Origin: Cyanophora paradoxa
Lineage: Eukaryota; Glaucocystophyceae; Cyanophorales; Cyanophoraceae
DNA length: 64,000 bases
Assembly (NCBI GenBank): GCA_004431415.1
Contig: QPMI01000420.1
Span: 186,001 to 250,000, forward strand
Reading direction: 5' to 3'
In this document: positions 36,501 to 51,500 of the stretch, one piece after another
Position numbering within the stretch: the stretch's first letter is position 1
Layout: every line of letters begins with the position of its first letter
The notes under the pieces: model-generated
What the model was told of the DNA's origin: nothing
Databases searched by the model: none
Seen by the model: the letters and a program-made list of their open reading frames with translations, nothing else
Made by a program: the position numbers and the translations under genes

Positions 36501-39500
36501 GTTATAGTGCGCAACGCACGATGCTAACTTTCGTATTTCGGGTTTTGACTCGCGACGCTAACGAGGGCGCCCATCTCAGCGTTCTTGTGAACTACCGGCG
36601 CCTCTCGGAGTGGTTCCTACACATCGATAGGGACGATGTCGTGGTCATCAGGTGGCGGCATCTCTCGAACGCGGAAGCGATGATCTCTTCTGGTCTGTCC
36701 CACGCAGTTCCCGCAACTGGCAACTAGAGATTCCGCCGATGCCACGCCGCAGGTCGTCGCCAGCTTCACTTCCGGCTCGAGGAGCTGGAGGGCTCGATCT
36801 CGACGTGCAGGTGGACCGAGGCGGGGTGCGACCGCGTTTGCACGGACCCCGACTGCAGATACGCCGCCAGCGCGTCTTACAGATGGTGCGCGATCGATCT
36901 CGACGAGCTTGCTCCCTTCTCATACACGCCCCTGGCAGGCACATCGTCGTGCCGTACGGGTACTACATCGTGGCGGAGATCAAGTGGCTTCATCTTGAGC
37001 CTCTTTTCGATGAGCTCACGATTTACGACGCCATTACCGACGAAGACAGCGATACTATTGTGCGCGCCCACTTCGGCCGCGTTCTGCAAAGACTACTGTC
37101 TTTTAATCTGTGTTCCGCGCAGATTTATGGGCCACAGTCCGGCGGCTCGCCGGTCAACATCTCCATCACACTCCAGTCTACGCGCAACGCGCTCACAGTG
37201 GTCCTCCAAACGTCCTATGCTTACGAAGAGACCGGAATCCACATCGATTACAAGACCGTTCAAGTGCGCTATTTCTTCTTTTTCTTCTGTGCCGGTATGC
37301 ATGCACGATTAAAATTGCCAACGTGCGTTTGAACTTCAGGTCGCCTCGGACGACATCGAGGCATTTGCCGAAGATCCAGAGTTCATGCAGTCCGCGGGCT
37401 GCGCCCCCGATCTGATGAACCGCCGAGGCGTCATCTCGGACTGCTCGTTCGCGCTCGATAAGGCCACTGACACGATCTACTGGGCGAACCAGAATCGAGA
37501 GTGGTACATCGGGCCCCTGGCCTAGGCCTGCTCGTGTTCGTGTCGAATTTCCCTGATGGGTCGGTGTAGGATAATCGCCCCGTCCTGCGGCGGTCCAATT
37601 ACGATCTCGTTCGAGCAGTTTTCCATTCAGGTTCTGCTCGTCCCACCCGCTGATTTGGCTCTTTGTCTATTTACGCTGGTTGCGCAGCCTCACTCTGGCG
37701 ACCGCCTTCGCATCTATGACGAGGACACTGGAAAGCTCCTCTTCTCGGAGCCGAGCTACTATCCCTTCGAGGGCTATTCGTCTGGTAACGTCATTCCCGG
37801 CGACATTTCCATCGCGACGACGCGAGCGCGAATCACCTGGCAAACGGACGATCACGAGAGCGCTGACGCCAGCGAGCGCGGCTTCCGGCTTCGCTGGGTG
37901 GCCTGCGAGACCCTCAGGGAAACCTACGGGTCTGCCAGCCTCTGGGAGCGCGAGCTGCGCAAGGACTGGCTCATCCGCCCTGGCGTCGGTGAGTCCCCAT
38001 GAATCTTTGCGCCGATTGTGGCCGACTCGGACGGGGGCAGGCCCGAACGTGATCTGGTTCAGCCACTTCAGCCTCGATCAAACCTTTGATCGCCTGAGAA
38101 TTTTCGATGGGTGGGCAATTTCGAATCTTTTCAGGGAATGTCTCGCTCAAATCCACGATTCTGCACGCAGAGAGGACACGATCGCGCCGGTTCTCTTCTC
38201 CTGGCCGCCTTCCACGGAGATAAACCCCGGCCCGCGCTGCCGCGCGGCGCTCACGGAGCGGTTTTACTGCCCTTTGATCGCCCGGACTGCCATCTACATT
38301 CTCTTCGAGCACGACTCGGCGGCCGGATTCTTCACGCAGGACATGTACGTCGATAACCCGGTCACGGTTGACGATGCCGACTTCGGCTTCGAGCTCTCTT
38401 GGATCGTCTATCCGGACCCGAGCATTGTGAGCTCTTCCTTCACTCCTGCTTCGAACGTCGCTCAATTGGCTCTGCAGGCGGTGATGACCGACTTCTCCAG
38501 CCCAGAGACCCTGGCCGGGGTCCTGGAGGTATTTTGTGCTGTAGTGGATTCCTTATTGGCGCGCTTGTGAGCGCTCGTGCAGCTCGCGGAGCCTGCTCGC
38601 CTTCGAAAGGAGCGGCTTGAGCTGACTTCGATTGCGAGCATTACGAACGCGACCAGCATCGCCCTGGTCACGAACGCGCTGCCGTCCCGCTATGGCCGCG
38701 CATCGTTCGAGGTGCGAGCTTCTCCCTGCTTCTTTCTGCTGGATTTTACTGAAGCCTTACCCGATCCCGATTGTGGCAGGTCCTCATCGGAGGAGGCCCG
38801 CAGCAGACGGCCGGCAACATTGTCGGCCGGCTTCCCTCGGGCGCCTCGGCCACCGCCCTCATCGAGGGTGGAGAGGGTACACTGGTTGTACGCAAAAGAA
38901 AGACTGTGTTGTCTGACGTGCCGCCGCAGGCGTGGCCCTTTCTCTTGCGCCTGCCGTTGAGGTCTATGAAAATATAGAAGGCAATGTAGACGCAGGAACA
39001 GTCCAGGGCGAGCGCGGGACGAATCAAGGCTTGGCTTTGGTCGTTCTGACCCGACTCCCGACTGAATTTCTGCACAACAAGAGTGCGCCAGTTGGATACG
39101 GCTACGCGATCGGCCTTCGCTTCCGTGGCTCGTGGCTGGCCATGGTGCCGGACACGGATCTGCGGTGCGCTAGCTAGCGCTCTGCTGACGCGTCGCGTTT
39201 GCACACGCTCATGCCCGGCTGTCTGCAGGAGCGTCTTCCGTCCCATCACTTTCACCCTGATAGCCCGCCGGGACGAGGGATCCGAGGCAAACGCGCTCAT
39301 CACCGTCGAGAAGAACGGGGAGGCCATCATCAACGATCTCCTGGTTTACGACTTCAACGTGAGCCATCCTGAATCCCTTCGATGTTCCGCGTTCTCTGGA
39401 GTCCTCATTCGTTTCGCAGTCGGACCCGGAGGTGCCGTGGAACATTTTCCTCTCCGCCCGCTGCAGCTCCGGTTACGATCCGGTGCGCCCTCGCTCACGC

Positions 39501-42500
39501 CTGCACGCAAACTGCCTCGTTCCGACCGAATCCTGCGCAGCTGTACGGCAAGTTCCTTGTCCACGCGGACGACCACTTCGTGAAGCAGCTCGCCGTGGCG
39601 GCAGTCGGGAAAATCACGGACGTCATTCCCTCCTCGGGGCCGCGCGCCGGCGGCAACATCGTCACCATCGTCGGCACGGGCTTCGCGCACGGCTCGGGGT
39701 TCGACCTCTTCAACGTCTCCCTCTCGGGCACCGAAGTCGCGGAGATCATTTTCGCGGGTCGCGTCGACCTCGCCGGCATCGTCCACAACTTCGCTCCCGA
39801 CACGATCTTAGCGATCGTGCGCGCCGCGCCGGAGAACGAGTGGCTCGTCGACGTCGGGCACGACTACGAGACGGACGTGTACGTGGAGAGCCGCATCTTC
39901 GGCACGACAGTCCTGTACGGGTCGTACACCTACAACGAGCCCATCACCATCACCTCCGTGTACCCGAACGCCGCGCCGGCGACGGGATCCGTGCCCGGGT
40001 TCGATGCTACTTCCGTCTCCTCTTCGATTATAAACACCTCACCTGCGCTTTTCTCTCGCAGCGATGCTGTGGTATTGTTCATTGACTTGTTTGAGGATAT
40101 GGATGTGACCAGCGTCTGGTTCGGGGATGTACCCGCCGAGATCCTGGGACAGGCCGAAGGCGAGATCGTAGTTATCGTGCCTCCTGCCGCCGCCGGCCCG
40201 GGACCCGTCGCGGTCGAGATCGATTCAACGCGGTGTGGTCGTGCGGTTTGGGACGGGTTCGTTTATTCCGACCCGCCAGTGATCGCCGGCTTCGCCCCGC
40301 TCGCCTCGCCGCGCGGACCGGCCTCGGGCCTCAACCTCCTCACGATCATCGTGCGCCATCTGCGCCTGCCCGCCCGCCCTCCTCTTTGACGCTTCCCACA
40401 GGGCCAGCGCCTCTTCAGCGATGACCGCTCCCTTCACGGCGTCTTCCTTTGCGGCGTAGCGGCACTGTCTCCGACCACCGAGTTCCGCGGAGACAACGCC
40501 ACTGTCACTGTCGCCGTTCCGCCGCACGAGCCCGGTCGCTGCAACGTGACCGTCTGCTCGAGCCAGTACGGCTGTGCGACAGTGGACGACGCCTACGAGT
40601 ACGTGGACGCGGGCACGATCCGCAGCTTCTCGCCGTCTTTCGGCGTGGCGGGGACGCGGGTCACCATCAGCGGTTCGAACCTGTTCGATCGCGAGCGGGG
40701 TCGCCTCGACTTCACGTCCATCTTCTTCATCGAGCGCACCTCCTCGACGCCGGCGGCCGGCGAGTCCGCCGACGCGCAGCCGGACTTCGAACTCGTCGTC
40801 GACCTGGCAACGGTCGAGATCCTGGGGCCGGACGCCTTCTCCTTCCGCACGCCGCCGGGCACCCACGGCGTCCTGGACCTCGTCGTCAACTCGCGCACGG
40901 TCGGGCGCTACCGGAAGAACGCCGCGTTCCAGGAGGTCGCCGTGCGCTCCATCGCGCCGGACCGCGGGCCCATCGAGGGCGGCACGCGCGTCACTGTCGT
41001 CGGTCCCCTGCCGTCGTCGGCGGCGATCGACGTTCGCGTTTGCAACGCGTCGATGGCCGTCGAGAGTCGAACACTGGACCCGGCCACGTTCGACACCACC
41101 ATCGTGGCCATCACCGCAAATGCCCGCAACGCGCTCTGCACCATCTCCGGCTCCGTCGCCGACACCGGTTGGCACCATCTCATTCGCGGGACCTTTCGTT
41201 CTTGACACTGCCTGCAGCGGCGAAAGTTGATCTGTTTGTGGACGGGACGCCAGTCGTCTACGAGCCCGCGGCTGTGTTCACACTGCTCGGGATCGGCCGA
41301 GTGGAGCCCTGGCTTGGCTCCCTGCACGGCGGCGAGCTGGTGACGATCACGGTGCGCTCTCGTCTTCTTCCCGCCGTGATCTCTGATCTCTGCCAAGCTG
41401 AACGCGCCATCCGCAGGGCGCGTCGCTGGCGAAGTGCGGCGCGTGCTCCAGCGCCCTGGAGTGCGCCGCGGCCTCGCAGTCTCTCGCCTATTCCGACGCG
41501 GCGGTCTACCTTGCTGGCGTGCCCGCCATTGTCGAGAGCTGGTGCGCACTTCTATCTCGTATGCAGCTTCCTTCTTTGATAGTGCTGAACCGTTCGTGCT
41601 TCAGCGTTTCCTCGAACCAGCTCGTAGTCCGCACCGGCGACGCCTCCGAATACGGTGGAACGGGGCTCGGAAGCGTCGAGATCGAGTCCGATTTCTACGG
41701 CGATTATGCTCTACCGGGGGGGTTCTTTTACTTCGGCATCGAGAACGTGACCTGCTTCCGCTTGAGTGCGGCTCCGGTCGTGCCGAATCCGACGGACGCA
41801 ACCGCAGTCGACTGCGAAGGGTGCGTTGAGTCCACCAGCGCTCTTCGGGCGAAGCGTGACGGGACTTTGAACAGGCACGTTGATGGAGGAACGCTGCTTT
41901 TGCTGCACGGCACCCTTCCGCTCGACGGGGTTGGCCTGGCTTCAGCGCAAGTGTTTGTTGGGGAATCGCCTGCGACGCTCGAGGGCTGGGCTTTCCCGGA
42001 GGACCCCGCGTTCCGACCCGTTTCGGACTCTTCCCGTATCCTCGGCAGCAAAATCCGGCTCCTCGTTCGCACGGGGCCCTCGCGCGAGGCGGGCTTTTCG
42101 CCCGTGCGGGTCGTCGTCACCACCTCCTCCTACGGAGCTGCCCAGGCCTACAACACCAGCACCGACTTCCCCATCGGATTCACGTACGTCACCGTCGAGG
42201 ACTCGTGCTCCTGGAAGGGCGTGGGCGGCCGCGATGCGGGCGACGGGTGCGACTGCGGCGGCGGCTGCTACGGTGCGTCCCCCGGGCTCGTGCGCCGTGC
42301 TCGAGTTTGCGGCGACTGAAGCGTTTCTCAGACCCGGACTGCGGGGATCTCGACGGCGCGGCGGCGAGCTGCCCCGGCGTCGCGCTGTTCCCGTCCGGCG
42401 AGTGCGCATTCTGCCCGCTGCGGGTGCCCACGGCGGGGGAGAAAGAGACCTCGATATACGTCTCGCCCGTCGAGGGGAACGACCGGAAGAACGCGCGCGG

Positions 42501-45500
42501 CGCGTACGAGGCGCCCGTCGCGACGCTCGCGCGCGGCCTGGAGATCCTCGTGCGGCTGGCGGTGAACGGCACCCGCTCTGTCGTCGTCATGCCGGGCCGC
42601 CTTGCTCCGCACGGCGAGGTGCGCCGATCTCCGCTTACTGCCGACGGTTGTGTCGCAAACCAATCCCCGCGTGCGAAGGCCGATGACGCGAACATCCACG
42701 TGTCTTTCGCCGTCCCGAGCGGGCTGCCGTCCGACGCCGTCCTCACCATCCGCGGCCTCAGCGGCTCTAAGTACTCGCTCCTTGACGCCCTTTCCATGGG
42801 CCAGATCCTCTCGATCAACATGGCGGGCTTCAGCGGAAAGCTCGTGATATCGGTATGCCGCAATATTTTCGACAGAGCCTCTTGAGACTAACTAACCACT
42901 TTTGCAGGATATGACGTTCCTCAACGCGCGTCCCTCCGCCTCGCCGCTGGTACACACGATCGGCGCTCCGCACGCGGGTTTCTCCGGCGGCGCCCTCTCC
43001 ATCTACGGAAGCGGCGCCGGCGCCGTCGAGCTCCGCCGCCTGCGCTTCCAGGCCAACATCGCCCACGACTGGTCTCGGCCCTCCTTCAGCGGCTCGGTCG
43101 GAGGCGGCGCCCTCTTCGTATCGGGCGTCGCGTCGCTGTCGGTCGCAGACTGCGAGTTCGAGGGGAACGCGTACGTGAGAATGGCCGGCGCCGTGCCTGG
43201 CACCACTGGCTGGGCTTCGGGCGGCGGCTCCGTCAACGTCTCGCACGTCGGCACGGTTGACTTTGCTCGCGTCTCCTTCGCCGGCGACCGCAGCGACTGG
43301 GGCGGGGGCAGCCTTGCCCTCTCCGACGTGGCGAATCTGACGCTCCACTCCGTCGCCTTTGAGCGCGGCCGCGCGCCGCACGGCGCCGGCGGCTGCCTCC
43401 ACGCCCGCTCGGTCGGCTCCGTGCGGGCGACGAACGTCAGCTTCGTGAACTGCAGCGCTATGCGCGGCGGAGCGGCGTTCGCCGAGTCGATTTCACGGCT
43501 CTCGTTCGAGGACTCCGTGTGGCGGAACTCGTCGGCTCTCGAGCGGGGCGGCGCGGCGGCGTTCACGCAGGTCGGCGCGGCCCACTTCGACCAGTGTGAG
43601 TTCGCGAACAACGCGCTGGACGACGCGGACGAGGCGCGCAAGCAGCAGGCGCTCCTCTCCGTCGACTCGATTGGCGGCGGCGCCCTCTCGTTCGAGTCGG
43701 GCTCGCTCACGCTGCTGGACTCGTCCGCGGTCCACATCGACGGGTGCGCCTTCGAGGACAACGAAGACCGCATGGGCGACGACCGCTCCAAGCGTGGCGG
43801 CGGCGCGATCCGCACGCGCGGCATCGGGACTCTGTCCGTCTCTGGCTCCTCCTTCCTCCGCAACCGCGCTCAGTCCGGCGGCGCAGTGCGTCTCGTCTCC
43901 CGCGTTCTCCCAGGCCTGTCGCCGCACTTACTTCGTTTCGCAGATTTCTGGTACGCTGCGGAGCCTCCTGATCGAAGGCTCCGCGTTTAGCGAAAACGGC
44001 TGGGGCTCGCGCGCGCCTGGCGGTCGCGCCACCGACGGTGGCGCGATCAGCGTGGAGGCTTCCGTCGAGGTCGCCATCGAGCGCTCCTCGTTCGTCGCGA
44101 ACGTGGGCCGGACCGCGGGCGCACTGCAGGCGAGTTTCCTGCAGGAAGAGACAGCGCTCGGCGACGCGGTTTCCGTCCGCTCGCGCCTGCCGGTCCTCCT
44201 GCACGCGGTCCTCTTCGCCAACCACTCCGTGTCCGAGAGCGGCGGCTGCGTCGTGCCGACGCTGGTCGAGATGAACGCGACGGCCGTGCGCTTCGAAGGC
44301 AACGTCGCCGAGCTCCGCGGCGGCGCCGTCGCCGCGACCGACGCGCGCTCCCTCCTCGCGTTCACCGCGTGCGCTTTCGTCGGCAACAAGGCCAAGGACG
44401 GGGCGGCGCTCAGCTCGCAGGGCACGAACGCGATCGTCGTGTCCTCGTCCGCGTTCTCTCGCAACGAGGCTGGGTGCGCGCCGACTCGACGCGTTTGTCC
44501 CACTTGAGCTGACGCTTGAACGGCCAGGGACGTTGGGGTGCGGATGGAGAGATTATTAGATGGTGTTCTAAAGCATCGTTAGCTGACGATAGGAATCGCA
44601 GGGTGCGATCCACAAGGAGAACGGCGACTTGACCGTCCGGTCCTCCTCCTTCGATTCGAACCTGGCGTCCGCCTCTGGAGGTGCGAATTCGATCTTGGCG
44701 GTGTGTACGCGCTGCGGCGCTTGCTTAAAGTTTTGCAGGTGCCGTGTACGCGTCGGACGGTGCCGGCGCTCTCGACTTCGACGACTGCACCTTCACCAGG
44801 TGATACGATTTCATTTCTCTGTTTCGTGTTTTCCTTCCACGGTTGACGAGCCCGTCTAGTAACCGCGCCGCGGAGAGTGGAGGCGCCGCGGCCTTTGTGT
44901 TCCGATCTCGGCCTGTATTCCGCGGCTGCCGATTCCGCTCGAACGTAGCGGAAACGAACGGCGGCGGCGTCTGGTGCGTGAAGACCGCTCAGTGCACCCT
45001 TGTCGACAGCTGGCTGCTGTCGGGCTCTGCCCGCGACGGGGTGCGACCCCGCTCTTGTTTCCTTGTTTCCGCGTCTTTTCGAAGAGATTCCGCAGGGCGC
45101 CGTCTATGCGGACCAGACCGCTGTCGTGGTGCTCAACGGCACTTCGATCCTCGGGAATTTTGCGGAGCGCGTCGGAGGCGGACTTTACGCAGGGAGCAAG
45201 GCGAACGTTCGGATGCAGCGCTGCAACGTCTCCGAGAACCAATCGCTGAGGGTGCGTTGCGGTGCTTCACAGTTTCCGCAAATCCTCCGTCTTCTCATCG
45301 TTCGCATTGGGGCTTGAATGTAGGGGGCGGGGCTTTACACGGAGGGCGAGTCTTCGACGGAGGCGTCGGACCTGCTCCTCCTCGGCAACGTGGCTGCGAG
45401 CCGCGGGAAGGAGGCGGCGCCGGACGGAACCGGCGGCGGAGCGTGCCTGGCCGGCACCTCGTCGTTCCGGCTGCTGCCCGAGTCGCGCGTCGCGAACAAC

Positions 45501-48500
45501 CGCGCCGACCGCGGGGCGGGAGTCTCCATCCTGGATTCAGCCCGCTTCGAGGCGGGCGAGGCGGAGACGGCGGCTGCAGTCCCCGCGCCCCGCGGCCGTC
45601 GCCAGCTCCAGGCCGCCGTCAGTGTCCTAATCGGCTCGAACACAGCGGTCAGCTCCGGCGGCGGCGTCCTCCAGTCGGGCGGCGTGCTCCGGCTTCTCGC
45701 GGGCACGGAGCTGGTGGACAACCAGGCGGGCAGCCGCGGCGGCGGCCTCAGCTACGAGCGGGGCGCCCTGACGCTCGCCGGGACCGTCATATCGTACAAC
45801 CACGCGACGGACGGCGCCGGCGCGTACATCCGGCCGGGCTCGTGCGACTCGATCAGCATCAAGGGCGCCAGCATCGTCGGCAACGAGGCCTCGGGCGGGG
45901 GAGGTGCGCCGCTCTCTCGAGCTCCCATTCCCAACATCCGAATTTCCGCTCAATTTCCGTGTGCGAAGGCGCTTTCTTTGTGGACGCAAGCGACCCGATG
46001 AAGTGCGCGCCGTTCGCCGCGATGGCGGATGGCTCTTCCGAGTACTTCACGACGCTGTCCGGTGAACGCTTCTTGTACATGTGGTCGCAACCGCATACTT
46101 TCTTTCGTGATTTCTGATCCCCGATCTCGCGCGCAGGAAACAAGGGCCGCTTCGGCTCTACCATCGCCGCCGTTCCGAAGACCCTCGTCGTGGATGGTCC
46201 GCTGGATCCGGAGAAGTGCGAACGAATTCGAAGCGCGCCGTCCTCGTTTCCGTCCGTCTTCTCACGATCCCGACCCCGCAGCCCGCGCAACAAGACGATC
46301 CTCGCGTCCCGCGCGGCGCTGCTGTACCGCCTGACCATCGTGGACAGCCTCGGCCAGGTCGTCCGCACCGCCACGGGCGCCGTCGTCCGGGTGCGCCGCG
46401 TTTCGTCGCGCTTCTTTGCCCCGCTCGCTCGCTCGCTCCCACTCACGGATCGCAGGCGGCGGCGACGCCCGTTAACGGCTCCGCCCCGGCGGCCAACGTT
46501 GGTGCGCCCACCTCGAGCAGGCTTGAGCGTCTTGTTGGCTTCGCTGACGGCCGCGGGTCGTTTGGGATCGATCACGCAGCTGGCACATCGCAGACGGCGG
46601 CGGTCGAGGGCGCCGCGGAGATGCGGGACCTCCAGATCATCTCCCAGCCCGGCGCGCGCGTCGCCGTCACCTTCTCGGCGACGTTCTCCGACGGCCTCGT
46701 CCTCTCCACGACGCTGGTGATGACTATGCGCCAGGTCGGCCCTTCTCAGAGAATCGCTGGAGCTTGAGCCTGACGCCCTCGCAGTGCATGCGGGGGGAGG
46801 TGAGCGAGCTCAACGAGGGCTACTGCGTCGCCTGCTCGTACTGCCAGCTGTGAGCTCGAACGCCCGTCCCTCGGCCAACTTTGTTTCGGCTTATGGCGCT
46901 GCGTGCACGTGCACAGCTGCGCGCCCGGCTTTTTCTCGCTGGAGGACAAGAACTTCGCCGGCAAGAGCTGCATCGTGCGCTCTCGCGCTTCTCCGTCTGT
47001 TCGCGCCGCCCTCTTAAACGTCTTTTGCGCAGCCGTGCCCGCAAGGGGCGGACTGCTCGCGGGGCGGCGCCGACGTCCGGCCGGCCTCGGGCTACTGGCA
47101 GAGCCCGTACGAGCCCGGCCGCTTCATCCAATGCGTCAACCGCGCCTGCCGCCACGTGCGCACCCGCTCTCAGCTGTGTCGCTCCGCTCTTCTCTCAGCT
47201 GTTTCCTTGGCGGCAGGACTACGCGGAGGCGGTCCTGAAGCAAAAAGGCGCCGCGAGCATGCTCGCGCTCAACATCACGCAGTCCGAGTTCGTGGCCACC
47301 GCCCAGCCCTGCTTCGACGGTGCGCTCCGCATCCTCATGCTTCTTCTTTTCTTACCGCCCCACTCCGAACTTCTTCGCGGCAGGCTACGGGGGCAACCTG
47401 TGCACCGTGTGCGCGCCGAACTACGGGCGGCGCAACGACTTCGACTGCGGCCTCTGCCCGGACCCGAGCACCGCCCGCCTCATCGCCGCCTTCGTCGTGC
47501 GCGGCGCGATGCTGCCCCTTACTCTCCTAGTCTTATTCTCTTACTCTTATTCCCCCTCGCAGGTCTTCTTCCTCCTCCTGGTGGCGACGTACATGATCCG
47601 CAAGCACATCAAGGACGTGATGGTCGGCATCCGCGAGAATCGCTCCGGCATCATGCGTGCGCGCGCGCGCCGCGGCCGGCCGGCCGGCTCGGCTCTCCGT
47701 TTTCCCCGGTTCTCGCGCGCGGCCTTACACGCGCACATCTTCCGCGTTTCTTCCGGATCCGCAGTGAAGATAGGCGTGGACTACCTGCAGATCGTGTCGC
47801 TGGCCAAGGGCTTCCAGATCCGCTGGCCCAACATCGTCAGGGAGGCCTTCGACGTGAGTGATTACCCAGTCCCCTCTTCCTCCCTGCCGTCGCCTGCGCC
47901 TGAGCATCCTCGTCCATCCCGCGCCCCCCGCCCCGCCCCTCTGCAGATCCAGACGGGGATCGCGGCGCCGCTGGACAGCTTCGGGTTCATCTCCTTCGAC
48001 TGCATGGTGCCGGAGCCGTCCCCGTTCTCGTTCCCGCGCGCCCTCTCACGTGCACATCGCTCCCGTTTCTTCCGGATCCGCAGTTCGACCTCAACTCCCT
48101 TAGCGGCTTCGTCCGCCCCTTCTACGCCCGAGTGCTCGGCTTTGTGCGCACGGACTTTTATTTGTTTGTTTATCCGATTCAAGCTTCTAGATCTTTTTGA
48201 TCGCGCGCCTCCTTCTTACTTGCTCGCGCGCCGCCGCTCAGATCTTCTCGATCCCGCTGCTGTGCTTCGCGGTGCCCTGCGTCGTCTTCCTGCCCCCCGT
48301 CTGGTACCGCGCCCAGGCCTGGTGGCAGCGCAAGCCCTACAGCCCCGCCACGGTGCCGGCGCTCCGCGCTCGCTCACGCGCCACGCGCTCCCCTTCCCCG
48401 CTCGCTCACCCGCTCGCTTCTCCTGGCGCCGCGCAGTTCGTGAAGATGAGGAAGCTCTCCAAGAACTACTACGTCGTCTGCGTCCTCGTCTCCCTCTACC

Positions 48501-51500
48501 TGGTCCGAAGCCTCTCAAGGTTTCTCGCGATTTCTCTCAAGCGCGGGGCGGCGTGGCGTGCGTGCAGGTGTACCCGCAGATCACGCAGCGCATGTTCAAG
48601 CTCTTCACTTGCAAGGACCTGGGCGGCGGCCGGGCCTTCCTCCAGTCCGACATGGAGGTCCTCGCCCCGAGCCCCGCCCCGCCCCGCCCCGCCGCCCCGC
48701 CCGCCCTCTCGGCGGGGACCTAAAGCTAAAGCTCAAGCGAAGCTAAAGCTAAAGGATGTAGAGCCGGGCCGGGGGCCGCTATGTATGGCTAGGCCGGGCA
48801 GCTGTTCACTTCACTAACGCCGGAGCGCCCGCCCCGCCCCGCCGCAGGTGGACTGCAACACGTGGATGTTCAAGGCGTGGCAGTTCTTCCTCGGCGTCCC
48901 CGCCTCCCTGTCCGCCCCCGCCCCGCCCCCGCACCGCCCCCCGCCCCCGCCCCCGCCCCCGCCCCCCGCCCCCCGCTCACCGCTCATCGTTCGCCCCTGC
49001 AGGGTGTACGGGATCGGCATACCCCTCGCCGCCTTCTTTGTGAGCCGCGCCCGCCCCCGTCGACTGCGCACGCCACGCCACGCCTCCGCGTCGAACGACG
49101 TCGGCCGACCTTGCGGGGCAGATCCTGTACCGGCACCGGCACCGCCTGGACGACCCCGAGGTCATGCACCGCTACTCCTTCCTCTACCGCGGGTCCGCCA
49201 GCCCGCCCGCCCCCTGCCTGCTTGTTTCTCCATCGCTTCAGATAGATAGATAGAAGCGGCTTTCCCGGTTCGTGGTAGAGGGCTGGGCTGACGGCGGGGC
49301 GCCGTGGCGTGGCGGGCAGGTACGAGCGGCGGTGCTGGTACTGGGAGATCGTCGTCATCGCGCGCAAGCTCACCATCGCCCTCGTCGTCTCCGTCCTCGA
49401 CGGGCGCCCCCAGATCCAGGCCCGCGCCCCCTGCCCCCGCACGCCTTCGCCTCTGGGACCCTCGAGCCCAACAAACGAACATCCTTAGAGACCCTGCGCC
49501 GTCTCCTTTCACACGCCGCCCGGTCTCTGACGAGGGGGCGCGCACGCGCAGGGGCTGGTGGGCCTGGGGGTGCTGATCGTGGCGCTGACGGTGAACATGA
49601 AGCTGGAGCCGTGGGACTCCGACCTCCTCGACGTCCTCGACCTCGCCTGTGCGCGCGGGAAGGAAGGAAACCGGACGCTAGAAGCTAGAAACGCCGACTG
49701 CCGTCTCCGGCTCCGGCCTCGCCTGCTTCTAGAGCCGCCCCCGGCCCAGCCTCGCCATCGCGGCCTGGCCCGCGCCGCCCTGGCTTTAGCTTCTCCCGCC
49801 CCTCTTAGTCAACCTCCTCGACGTTCTGGACCTCGCCTGTGCGCGCGCGGGGGGGGAGAAGGAAAGAAACCGGGAGCCGGGAGCTAGAAACGCGGGATGA
49901 GAGAGAGCTTGAACTATGCGCGATAAGCTATGAATCAAACCAAAAGAAGAGACGAGGAACTAGAGGCGTGTTTCTAGAGCCGTCCCCGGCCTCGCCTTCG
50001 CCGCCCGGCCCGCCCGCTCTGGATCCCACCTTCCGCCTCTCTTGAGGCCGACCGGCGGACCCGCGACCCCCCTCTCGGTCACTAATTCAATCTCCTCTCG
50101 TCCTTTCGCGCGCAGCGATCACGGTCTCAAGCGCGACGGTCTACGCAGGCCTCTTCTTCTACAGGTCCGCTACAGAAGCTAGAAGAAGTTAGAGGCTAGG
50201 AGATAGGAGAAGCTGGGAGCTAGAAGCTATGTCTTCTACAGGTCAACTAGAACTATAAGCAGGCGCCGGCGACGCCGCGAGGGGCGTTCGTTTGGTTCGG
50301 CTCGGTTTGGCTGAGGCGGGCCCCGGGCCCCGGGCGGCAGCGAGGAGATGACGGGGGTGGACGAGGCCATCGTGACGTACTTCCTGTGCGCCCCGTTTCC
50401 GCCGAGGTTTCCGCGCAGAGATTTCTAACGGAACCGCGCCCGCCTCCGCGCAGGCTCGTGGCGAATGTGCGCTGCGCTGGATGCCCAGGGCGTTAGAGAC
50501 GGCTGACGTCGCGCCGTCCGGCGGGCGGGCGGGCGGGCGGGCCTTCTGACTTCGCGTTCTGACTTCGCGTTTTGCCTTCGCGCCGCCTTCAGGTCCTCTT
50601 CATCCTCTTCTTCTTCATCGTGTACTTCCGGGAGCAGGCCTCCAAGCTCCTCGAGCGCGCCGCCCGCAGGGTCCGCCCCGCCCCGCCCCGCCCCGCCCCG
50701 CCCTGCCACGTGCAGCGGGCGGGGGCGACTAGCGACGAGCCCCGCCGGATGCGGCGGCGAAGACCTCCTCTGTCCGCCTGAGCTCTGAGCTTCGGCTTTC
50801 GCCGCAGTCGGAGGGGGTACGGCGCTTCCGAGAGGCCCTCTACCAGCGCCTCGAGTGCGGCCCCCCACCCCGCCCGCCCGCCCGCCCGCTCGTGCCAAGG
50901 GCCAGCGCCGGAGCCCCGCCCCGCCCCGCCCGCCCGGAGCCAGCCGCGCGCACCGCGCTCGCTCGCTGAGAGCCTTCCCTCACTCGCTCGCCTCCCGCGC
51001 CCCCCGCAGCGCGATGAAGGGGCAGTGGGCGCTGGTGGCGAAGCTCGACGAGCTCTTCTCCGGCCACAACGACGGCAAGGTCCGCCTCCTGAGCCGAGCA
51101 TTATCTGAGCTAAGCTTAGCATAAGCTAGCTAAGCAAGCATAGCTTTGCGGCACGGCCTCGCTGGGCGCCGGCTGGCCTGGGGCCGGGGCCCTGACCTCT
51201 GCCCTGCGCAGACGGCGCGGCGGACGACGCGCCGCGTGCACCCCGCGTCGACCTTCGGCAGCGCGGCGGCGGAGGGCGAGCCTGCCTTTGACATGCTCGC
51301 CGGCCTCGACAAGACCGAGGGGGGGCCGGGGCCGGCGCCCGTGCAGCGGCAGCCGTCGCTCAAGCTGAAGGCGCCGTCTGCGAGCAAGGTCGCGCCGGCC
51401 GTGGTCGTTGCCCCGGCGCCGGCGCCGGCGCCGGCGCCGCGGCTGGCGGAGGAGCGGCCGGGCCCCGATTCGTCCCTCTCGGCGCGCTCGTGGGACGAGG

